Shown piece after piece: positions 1-4,285 of a stretch of 8,792 nt of DNA; the stretch's first letter is position 1, and each line of letters starts with the position of its first letter. The translations under genes and the position numbers were made by a program. Below the pieces are notes generated by a model. The model was not told where the DNA came from and did no database searches. It worked only from the letters and a program-made list of their open reading frames with translations. Origin of the DNA: Actinomycetota bacterium (GTDB lineage Bacteria; Actinomycetota; Acidimicrobiia; Acidimicrobiales; Ilumatobacteraceae); contig SXYT01000055.1 in the NCBI GenBank assembly GCA_005788205.1, positions 1-8,792 of the forward strand. Direction: 5' to 3'.

Positions 1-692
1 CCCGGCTTGATGGCGATCCACTGGTCGCTGTTCTCCGCGGTCTTCGTGCGCCGCGGGTCGATCGTGACGACCTTGCCGCCGCGCGCACGGATCGCATCGA
101 TGCGGTCCGGGAAACCGGGCGCGGTGCACAGGCTGCCGTTCGATGCCCAGGGGTTCGCCCCGAGCATCACGAGGTAGTCGGTGCGGTCGATGTCGGGCAC
201 CGGGATGCTCTGGGGCGTGCCGAACATGTATCCGCCGGCGACGTGCTTCGGGATCTGGTCCACTGTCGACGCGCTGAACTTGTTGTGCGACCCCATGGAG
301 CGGTACACGACACTGTTGTAGAGCATCGACCCGAGGTTGTGCGCGCCGGGGTTGCCGCCGTACACGGCGAGCGCATTGCGGCCGTGGCGCTCGATCACGC
401 GCCCGATGCCGTCAGCGACCGCCTGCCATGCCTCCTCCCAGGTGACCTCCACGTGCACGCCGTTCTTCTTCAGCAGGGGCCGGCGCAGACGGTCGGGGTC
501 CTCGTGGAGCTGCTTGAGCGTGCTGCCCTTCGGGCAGATGAACCCGTGGCTGAACACGTCGTCGCGGTCGCCGCGGATGCGCACCACCTGCTCGCCCGGG
601 CCCACCGTGATCTCCAGTCCGCACGTGGCCTCGCACAGCGGGCAGGTTCGGATCACGGTGCGGTTCTGTGCAGGGGACTCAACGGTGGCCAT
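1..692 (-). CDS. Molybdopterin-dependent oxidoreductase, N-terminal part (cut by window edge)
   Basis: This is the first 230 codons of a DMSO-reductase/MopB superfamily enzyme, which moves electrons through a bis-MGD molybdenum (or tungsten) centre. The frame is open from ATG at 692 to the window edge. Visible features are an N-terminal 4Fe-4S motif C17-x2-C20-x3-C24-x28-C53 followed by PKG; a tryptophan segment WEEAW near 85-89; and MGD-binding type segments YGGNPG (111-116), LGANPW and DPRRTKTA further on. No twin-arginine signal precedes the cysteines, so a cytoplasmic enzyme is likely. Aligned by eye with formate dehydrogenase H, the residue at the Sec/Cys metal-ligand position is Asp145 (in STVDQ), which argues against a classical formate dehydrogenase. 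The substrate is unknown. The ATG is preceded by a purine-rich run (GGCAGGGTAGGGGG) that could serve as ribosome binding site. The gene is divergent from the RibD-C reductase, with 68 bp between them. The family call is firm; the reaction is not. Confidence 0.88.
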   Translation of the reverse strand, partial: MATVESPAQNRTVIRTCPLCEATCGLEITVGPGEQVVRIRGDRDDVFSHGFICPKGSTLKQLHEDPDRLRRPLLKKNGVHVEVTWEEAWQAVADGIGRVIERHGRNALAVYGGNPGAHNLGSMLYNSVVYRSMGSHNKFSASTVDQIPKHVAGGYMFGTPQSIPVPDIDRTDYLVMLGANPWASNGSLCTAPGFPDRIDAIRARGGKVVTIDPRRTKTAENSDQWIAIKP

Positions 693-747
693 CCCCCTAC
701 CCTGCCACGCCAAAGCCCGCGCCGTCACCCCCGGCGGAGGTGGTTCG

Positions 748-753
748 TACACT
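748..753 (+). promoter_or_regulatory. Probable -10 box (TACACT) of a leaderless promoter for the reductase gene
   Basis: TACACT fits TANNNT and lies exactly 7 nt before the GTG at 761, so transcription would begin at or next to the start codon. No good -35 hexamer is seen at 17-18 nt (TCACCC or GTCACC). A GGAGGTGG run at 736-743 ends 17 nt before the GTG, too far for a normal Shine-Dalgarno. The same spacing recurs at nrdR, lexA and miaB. Confidence 0.5.
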
Positions 754-760
754 GCCTGCC

Positions 761-1420
761 GTGCAGCGTCTCGGCCCCTTCTCCCCCGGCTCCCAGGTGG
801 ACGCCGATGGTTTTGCCTCACGCGAGCGTCCGGACACGGGCGCGCCGCACCTGGAGATCTGCATGATCACGACCCCAGACGGTGCCACGTCGCTCGACGG
901 CAGGTCGGGGCCCCTCGGCGGCACCGCAGACCAGCAGATGCTGAGAGCGTGGCGCCGGGCGTGCGACATCGTGCTCGTCGGCGCGGGAACTGCCCGTGCG
1001 GAGAAGTACGGGCCACCCTCGCGTGAGGGCCTGCGCATCGCAGTGGTCACCCGGTCCTGCGGACTCGACTGGTCCAGCCCGTTGTTCGCCTCCGGGCGCG
1101 GTCTCGTGGTCACGTCGATCGATGCACCCCGTGTGCCGGTGGAGTCCGTGCGAGCAGGTACGGGTGAGGTGGACCTCAGGGCCGCCGTCGCCATGCTCGG
1201 TGCTCGCGTGGTGCACGTGGAGGGCGGACCCGCACTGAACGCCTCGCTGCTGGAGGCCGACCTGGTGGACGCGGTGAACCTCACGTTCTCCCCGCGTCTC
1301 GGCGGTGCGCACACGACCGACGCGATTGCCACCGCGTTCGCGGGACCGCGACGGTTCGTGCTGGTCGACAGTGCACGCGACGGTGACTTCGTGTTCGCCC
1401 GCTACGAACGGGCACGCTGA
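761..1420 (+). CDS. RibD C-terminal domain / pyrimidine reductase family protein
   Basis: A 219-residue stand-alone reductase of the RibD-C (dihydrofolate-reductase-like) fold. In full-length RibD this domain reduces a ribosylamino-pyrimidine with NADPH in riboflavin synthesis. Family marks are DGATSLDGRSGPLGG at 40-54, the nucleotide-binding segment VLVGAGTARAEKYGP at 71-85, and VEGGPALNASLL near 153-164. There is no zinc-dependent deaminase domain and no room for one. Many actinobacteria carry such a lone reductase-like protein annotated 'pyrimidine reductase family'; its true substrate is often unproven, and no other riboflavin gene is visible here. The frame is open upstream to 668, but homologous sequence starts after the GTG at 761, and the TACACT hexamer 7 nt ahead supports that start. 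It converges on nrdR with 9 nt between stop codons. Confidence 0.85.
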   Translation: MQRLGPFSPGSQVDADGFASRERPDTGAPHLEICMITTPDGATSLDGRSGPLGGTADQQMLRAWRRACDIVLVGAGTARAEKYGPPSREGLRIAVVTRSCGLDWSSPLFASGRGLVVTSIDAPRVPVESVRAGTGEVDLRAAVAMLGARVVHVEGGPALNASLLEADLVDAVNLTFSPRLGGAHTTDAIATAFAGPRRFVLVDSARDGDFVFARYERAR

Positions 1421-1433
1421 CGCGGCGCGTCAG
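1417..1433. terminator. Palindrome spanning both convergent stop codons, possible bidirectional terminator
   Basis: CTGACGCG-G-CGCGTCAG is a perfect inverted repeat with 8-bp arms. As RNA it would give a 6-7 bp GC-rich stem with a 3-5 nt loop. The left arm contains the TGA of the reductase (1418-1420) and the right arm the TGA of nrdR (1432-1430, minus). There is no U-tract on either side, so this would be a tail-less hairpin of the kind proposed for high-GC actinobacteria. Function is inferred; the symmetry is directly visible. Confidence 0.5.
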
Positions 1434-1888
1434 GACTTCTTGAGGAGTGCGAGCTCGCGACGGAAGTCGGAGGCGTCGTCGAAGTTCTTGTAGACGCTCG
1501 CGAAGCGCATGTACGCGACCTCGTCCACGTTGCGGAGACGCTCGAGCACGCAGTGGCCCACGAGCGAGGACGTGACGTCCTTGCCGGCGGCAGCCTCCAG
1601 GCGGACATCGTCCTCAACCGCCTCGGCGAGTTCGTCGACCATCTGGTCCGGCACGGGTCTGCCCTTGCAGGCCGAGCGGATCCCGTCGGCAACCTTGGTC
1701 CGGTCGAACGGCTGGCGGCCCCCGGAACGCTTGAGCACCATGAGCGGCGCACCCTCGAGGCGCTCGTATGTGGTGAAGCGATACGCGCACTCCGGACAGG
1801 ACCTGCGGCGGCGGATGGCGGAGCCCTCGTCAGCGGGACGTGAGTCGATCACCTTGGTGTCGTCATGTCTGCACACGGGGCAATGCAT
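1430..1888 (-). CDS. nrdR: Transcriptional repressor NrdR
   Basis: NrdR is the zinc-ribbon, ATP-cone repressor of ribonucleotide reductase operons; it senses ATP/dATP and binds NrdR boxes. The 152-residue protein has the usual length and layout: zinc ribbon C3-P-V-C6 and C31-P-E-C34, the basic DNA-binding stretch SAIRRRR (23-29), FTTYER at 38-43, and an ATP-cone domain from about 48 to 138 (VLKRSGGRQPFDRTKVADGI and following). The ATG at 1888 is preferred because NrdR proteins begin Met-x-Cys-Pro; a GTG at 1897, three codons upstream and in frame, overlaps the proposed -10 box and is less likely. The gene follows the LysM gene on the same strand after 59 nt, so read-through from the SOS-controlled promoter is possible. 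No ribonucleotide reductase gene is in the window, so its targets lie elsewhere. Confidence 0.97.
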   Translation of the reverse strand: MHCPVCRHDDTKVIDSRPADEGSAIRRRRSCPECAYRFTTYERLEGAPLMVLKRSGGRQPFDRTKVADGIRSACKGRPVPDQMVDELAEAVEDDVRLEAAAGKDVTSSLVGHCVLERLRNVDEVAYMRFASVYKNFDDASDFRRELALLKKS

Positions 1889-1895
1889 GTCCCAC

Positions 1896-1901
1896 ACTGT
1901 A
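1896..1901 (-). promoter_or_regulatory. Probable -10 box (TACAGT) for nrdR, leaderless geometry
   Basis: Read on the minus strand, TACAGT lies 7 nt before the nrdR ATG at 1888, placing the transcription start at or beside the start codon. A perfect TTGACA lies upstream at 1928-1923, but the spacer would be 21 nt, longer than usual, so its pairing with this -10 is doubtful. No Shine-Dalgarno is present. Confidence 0.4.
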
Positions 1902-1911
1902 GGACGAAGCG

Positions 1912-1930
1912 AATTGACGTATTGTCAATT
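1912..1930. promoter_or_regulatory. AT-rich inverted repeat between the LysM gene and nrdR, possible operator
   Basis: AATTGAC-N5-GTCAATT is a perfect 7-bp inverted repeat with a 5-nt spacer (GTATT), in the 59-nt gap upstream of nrdR. It is strikingly AT-rich for this genome. Its minus-strand reading contains TTGACA (1928-1923), a consensus -35. It does not resemble the NrdR box (ACAC-AT-rich-GTGT) or the LexA box. It could be an operator for nrdR, or a weak hairpin after the LysM gene, though no U-run follows. Confidence 0.4.
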
Positions 1931-1947
1931 TCTCGGGAAACCGGCCC

Positions 1948-2316
1948 CTACGGGATGCGGATGATCTGGCCGACCTCGATGTCCACGCCGTTGACCCGGG
2001 CGAGTTCTGCGACGAACTCTGAGATATTGCCCGTGGGCATGTACTGGCGGGCGATGCTCCACAGCGTCTGGCCGGACTCGACCACATGGCTACGGGGCAC
2101 TGTCTGGACGATCTGGGGGCTGGGTTCCGTGGCAAAGGCCCCGGTGACCAGCAGGGTGCTGGCGACCCCGAACACAGCGACGGCTGCCACCACCATTCGG
2201 CGGCGACGGAACACGGCCTGGGAGGGTGCGGGCCTGCGGGTGGCCTGGCAGCGGACCGGGATGGTTCCGACGAGGCCGGGGCGGGTGACGAGCAGCGGGT
2301 CGATGGTGGCGGTCAT
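1948..2316 (-). CDS. Small membrane-anchored LysM protein, YneA/Rv2719c-type SOS division inhibitor candidate
   Basis: A 122-residue protein with a basic cytoplasmic N-terminus ending in RRRR (37-40), one transmembrane segment at about 42-62, a short linker, and one LysM peptidoglycan-binding domain at about 76-122 (HVVESGQTLWSIARQY through VGQIIRIP). It should therefore be fixed in the membrane with LysM in the wall space. Divergent placement next to lexA and a control region full of LexA boxes match Bacillus YneA and the M. tuberculosis gene between nrdR and lexA, small SOS-induced proteins that delay division. No hydrolase domain is visible, so a cell-wall hydrolase activity cannot be read from the sequence. 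The ATG at 2316 is chosen because AGGAG (2327-2323) lies 6 nt upstream; an in-frame TTG at 2334 lacks such support. Division inhibition is inferred from layout and context. Confidence 0.88.
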   Translation of the reverse strand: MTATIDPLLVTRPGLVGTIPVRCQATRRPAPSQAVFRRRRMVVAAVAVFGVASTLLVTGAFATEPSPQIVQTVPRSHVVESGQTLWSIARQYMPTGNISEFVAELARVNGVDIEVGQIIRIP

Positions 2317-2322
2317 GGGGTT

Positions 2323-2327
2323 CTCCT
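2323..2327 (-). promoter_or_regulatory. Strong Shine-Dalgarno (AGGAG) of the LysM gene
   Basis: AGGAG on the minus strand ends 6 nt before the ATG at 2316 and fixes that start over the upstream TTG at 2334. It is the only textbook Shine-Dalgarno I find before any gene start in this window. Confidence 0.8.
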
Positions 2328-2342
2328 GTGGCAAATGCTTGT

Positions 2343-2373
2343 GGGGCTTGGGTTTGGGGGTTCTGGGACTGGG
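2343..2373 (+). other. Potential G-quadruplex motif in the LysM gene leader
   Basis: The plus strand has five G-tracts: 2343-2346, 2350-2352, 2356-2360, 2365-2367 and 2371-2373. Loops are 3, 3, 4 and 3 nt, mostly T/C. This meets the usual G3+N1-7 quadruplex rule with a spare tract. The G-rich strand is the template strand for the LysM leader, so the RNA itself would be C-rich. The element lies between the SOS promoters and the Shine-Dalgarno. Confidence 0.6.
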
Positions 2374-2401
2374 CGGTCCATTTGGTCTGGCAGAACCGTA
2401 C

Positions 2402-2415
2402 CGAACGGGTGTTCG
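2402..2415. promoter_or_regulatory. LexA (SOS) box 1
   Basis: CGAACGGGTGTTCG matches the Gram-positive SOS-box consensus CGAACRNRYGTTYG at every position. It is the box nearest the LysM gene and abuts the alternative -10 TACGGT at 2400-2395 (minus). Confidence 0.92.
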
Positions 2416-2417
2416 TA

Positions 2418-2446
2418 AGTTTGACCGAACAGGTGTTCGGTGTCAA
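2418..2446 (-). promoter_or_regulatory. Candidate SOS promoter of the LysM gene (TTGACA - 17 nt - CAAACT)
   Basis: On the minus strand a perfect -35 TTGACA (2446-2441) is followed by a 17-nt spacer and CAAACT (2423-2418) as a weak -10. LexA box 2 fills the spacer almost exactly, ideal for repression. The leader to the ATG at 2316 would be about 95 nt. A second possible -10, TACGGT at 2400-2395, lies next to box 1 and would give a leader of about 70 nt; it has the same hexamer as lexA but no clear -35. Confidence 0.5.
2426..2439. promoter_or_regulatory. LexA (SOS) box 2
   Basis: CGAACAGGTGTTCG is a perfect consensus match, 24 bp centre-to-centre from box 1. It sits between the TTGACA and CAAACT hexamers proposed for the LysM gene and is flanked by TTGAC on the left and GTCAA on the right, extending the symmetry. 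Confidence 0.93.
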
Positions 2447-2455
2447 GGCTTTTCT

Positions 2456-2469
2456 TGAACACTTGTTCT
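2456..2469. promoter_or_regulatory. Degenerate LexA box 3
   Basis: TGAACACTTGTTCT keeps the GAAC-N4-GTTC core but deviates at both outer bases and at one central position. It lies 30 bp from box 2 and 15 bp from box 4, so it may act only with LexA bound at its neighbours. Confidence 0.6.
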
Positions 2470-2470
2470 A

Positions 2471-2484
2471 CGAACAGGTGTTTG
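2471..2484. promoter_or_regulatory. LexA (SOS) box 4, overlapping the lexA -35
   Basis: CGAACAGGTGTTTG fits CGAACRNRYGTTYG fully, since the consensus allows T at the penultimate base. Its right end overlaps the proposed lexA -35 (TTGCCT, 2482-2487), so LexA bound here would block its own promoter. Confidence 0.85.
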
Positions 2485-2510
2485 CCTTTCCAGACGAACA
2501 CCTGTACGGT
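2482..2510 (+). promoter_or_regulatory. lexA promoter (TTGCCT - 17 nt - TACGGT), leaderless
   Basis: The -35 TTGCCT (2482-2487) and -10 TACGGT (2505-2510) are separated by 17 nt. The -10 ends 7 nt before the lexA ATG at 2518, so the mRNA likely starts at the ATG. No Shine-Dalgarno is present (CCCCC precedes the ATG). Boxes 4 and 5 overlap the -35 and -10 respectively, a clear autorepression layout. Confidence 0.7.
2495..2508. promoter_or_regulatory. Degenerate LexA box 5, overlapping the lexA -10
   Basis: CGAACACCTGTACG has a perfect left half-site and two deviations from CGAACRNRYGTTYG on the right side. It covers the first four bases of the TACGGT -10, so the right half-site appears to be a compromise between operator and promoter. 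Confidence 0.65.
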
Positions 2511-2517
2511 GACCCCC

Positions 2518-3147
2518 ATGTCAGAAACGCTCACCCCGCGCCAGCGCGAGATCCTCCACGTCATTGAGAAGTCCATGCAGGACAGGGGCTACCCGCCATC
2601 GGTCCGAGAAATCGGCGAGGCCGTGGGTCTCAACTCCCCCTCCACCGTGCACAACCACCTGGCCACCCTCCAGAAGATGGGCTTCCTGCGACGTGACCCC
2701 ACAAAGCCCCGCGCCATCGAGGTCCGCTTCGACACCAACTCAGAGGTCGCCATGGAGCGCCGCCCCGCCCGCCACGTGCCGCTGATCGGCGATGTCGCCG
2801 CCGGCACCGGCGTGCTCGCCCAGGAGAACGTCGAGGACCTCATCCCGCTGCCCACCGACTTCACCGGCGAGGGCGAGCTGTTCATGTTGCGCGTGCGCGG
2901 TGAGTCGATGGTCGACGCCGGGATCCTCGACGGCGACTTCGTGGTCGCCCGCCAGCAGAAGGTCGCCGACAACGGTGACATCGTGGTTGCCGGCATCCCC
3001 GGCGAGGAGGCCACGGTGAAGACCTTCAAGAAGTCCGGCAACAAGGTCATCCTGGTGCCGTCGAACGCGCGCATGGCCCCCATGGAGTTCACCGCGGGCG
3101 AGGTCACGATCTACGGCAAGGTCGTCACCGTCATGCGCCGCGTCTAG
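2518..3147 (+). CDS. lexA: SOS repressor LexA
   Basis: LexA represses DNA-damage genes and cleaves itself when stimulated by RecA filaments. The 209-residue protein has an N-terminal winged helix (TPRQREILHVIEK, then PPSVREIGEAVGL and SPSTVHNHLATLQ as recognition segment, residues 6-52) and a C-terminal S24-type peptidase domain. The self-cleavage bond is Ala95-Gly96 in DVAAGTG, the nucleophile is Ser130 in GESM, and the general base is Lys168 in ATVKTFKK; the Gly-Ser spacing of 34 equals that of E. coli LexA. The frame is open upstream, but the ATG at 2518 gives the standard MSETLTPRQ start and sits 7 nt after the -10. It is divergent from the LysM gene, shares the five-box region with it, and converges on the dapC-like gene 16 nt away. 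Confidence 0.98.
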   Translation: MSETLTPRQREILHVIEKSMQDRGYPPSVREIGEAVGLNSPSTVHNHLATLQKMGFLRRDPTKPRAIEVRFDTNSEVAMERRPARHVPLIGDVAAGTGVLAQENVEDLIPLPTDFTGEGELFMLRVRGESMVDAGILDGDFVVARQQKVADNGDIVVAGIPGEEATVKTFKKSGNKVILVPSNARMAPMEFTAGEVTIYGKVVTVMRRV

Positions 3148-3163
3148 CGGCACACACCGTCTT

Positions 3164-4285
3164 TCAGCTCACTCCGAGCCGCTCGGCAACCAGGCGCAGC
3201 TTGGCGTCCGGCTGCACCACCGCGACACGCACGTGGCGCGAGCCACCCGCGCCGTAGAAGTCGCCTGGGCTCACCAGCGCACCGGCCTCGCGGGCCAGCT
3301 TCTCCGTGAACGCCCAGGCGTCCTCGGCGTCGAACCACAGGTAGAAACCCCCGTCCGGCATGCCGATGTCGATGCCGGACCACTTGCCCAGCACCTGCGC
3401 CATGTTCTCCAGGCGGCTGCGGTAGCGGTCGCGCTGCACCTGCACGTGCTCGTCATCATCCAGCGCGGCGACTCCGGCGGCCTGGGCGGGCCCCGGCACC
3501 ATGAAGCCCGCGTGCTTGCGCACTTCCTTCAGGTACTCCACGATCTCGGCGTCGCCGGCGTAGAAGCCCACGCGCACACCCGCCAGGTTCGAGCGCTTGC
3601 TCAGCGAGTGCACGGCCACCACGCCGTCGAGGCCGTGCTGCAGGATCGACTGCGCCGATGTGGACCACGTGAACTCGGTGTAGCACTCGTCGCTGAACAC
3701 CGGGATGCCGTGGCGCCTCCCCCAGTCGGCGGCGTACCCGAGGTCGTCCAGAGATCCGGTGGGGTTGCTGGGGCTGTTCACCCAGATCATGAGCGCTCGC
3801 TCGATGTCCGAGGGTGACAGCGAGGCGAAGTCCATGTGGCCCTCGGCGTTCATCGGGACGGCGAGCGGCCGCAGCCCGGCGAGGATCGCGCCCATCTCGT
3901 AGGTGGGGTACGCCACAGCGGGGTAGATCACGGTGTCGCGGTTCGGGCGGCGCAGCTTCATGTACTGGGGCGTGGTGGCCACGAACTCCTTCGTGCCGAT
4001 GCACGCCGCGATGCGCGACACCGGCACGTCGATCGCGAACCGCCGCGCCATCCATCTCGCGATGCTGCGCCGCAGGGCCTCGCTGCCGATGGAGGCGGGG
4101 TACCCGCGCTCGCTGCCGGAGGACGACAGTGCCTCGATCACCGCGGGTGGTGGCGGGTCGCACGGGGTGCCGATGGAAAGGTCCACGATTCCCCCGTCGA
4201 ACTGCTGGGCAATCTTCTGGAAGTCATCCAGCCGGTCGTAGGGGTACGGCGGTGGCTCGAAGCCGGGGGCGTCACGGTCGCTCAT
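3164..4285 (-). CDS. dapC: PLP aminotransferase, probable succinyldiaminopimelate transaminase (DapC type)
   Basis: A 373-residue class I/II (fold type I) PLP aminotransferase. Visible are DLSIGTPCDPPPP at 35-47, the GYPASIGSEALRRSI segment (61-75), NSPSNPTG with Asn174 at 170-177, the cofactor Asp199 and Tyr202 in SDECY, the Schiff-base Lys230 in SLSKRSNLAG, Arg238, and a C-terminal HVRVA arginine for substrate carboxylate. The KRSNLAGVR and APGDFYG-like (SPGDFYGAG) segments are typical of actinobacterial DapC, which makes N-succinyl-LL-2-amino-6-oxopimelate interconvert with succinyl-diaminopimelate in lysine and cell-wall synthesis. The operon also carries dapF, which supports that role; a different amino-acid substrate cannot be excluded. 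The ATG at 4285 overlaps hflX by 14 nt; an in-frame GTG at 4303 would add six residues. Neither has a good Shine-Dalgarno. Confidence 0.85.
   Translation of the reverse strand: MSDRDAPGFEPPPYPYDRLDDFQKIAQQFDGGIVDLSIGTPCDPPPPAVIEALSSSGSERGYPASIGSEALRRSIARWMARRFAIDVPVSRIAACIGTKEFVATTPQYMKLRRPNRDTVIYPAVAYPTYEMGAILAGLRPLAVPMNAEGHMDFASLSPSDIERALMIWVNSPSNPTGSLDDLGYAADWGRRHGIPVFSDECYTEFTWSTSAQSILQHGLDGVVAVHSLSKRSNLAGVRVGFYAGDAEIVEYLKEVRKHAGFMVPGPAQAAGVAALDDDEHVQVQRDRYRSRLENMAQVLGKWSGIDIGMPDGGFYLWFDAEDAWAFTEKLAREAGALVSPGDFYGAGGSRHVRVAVVQPDAKLRLVAERLGVS

Noticed and set aside
736..743. GGAGGTGG as Shine-Dalgarno of the reductase gene
   Set aside because: It ends 17 nt before the GTG at 761 and no usable in-frame start lies 5-10 nt after it.
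697..1332. Minus-strand frame of 211 codons opposite the reductase gene
   Set aside because: The plus-strand frame carries clear RibD-C motifs; this one has none and crosses the divergent promoter region.
1886..1910. NrdR box upstream of nrdR (autoregulation)
   Set aside because: ACACTGTAGG gives only a partial half-site, without the AT-rich centre and second arm.
2421..2449. Second lexA promoter from TTGACC at 2421-2426
   Set aside because: No -10-like hexamer at 16-18 nt downstream; the bases there read CAAGGC.
3148..3190. Terminator between lexA and the dapC-like gene
   Set aside because: The 16-nt gap has no inverted repeat. GCCG-CT-CGGC nearby has only 4-bp arms, lies inside coding sequence and has no U-run.
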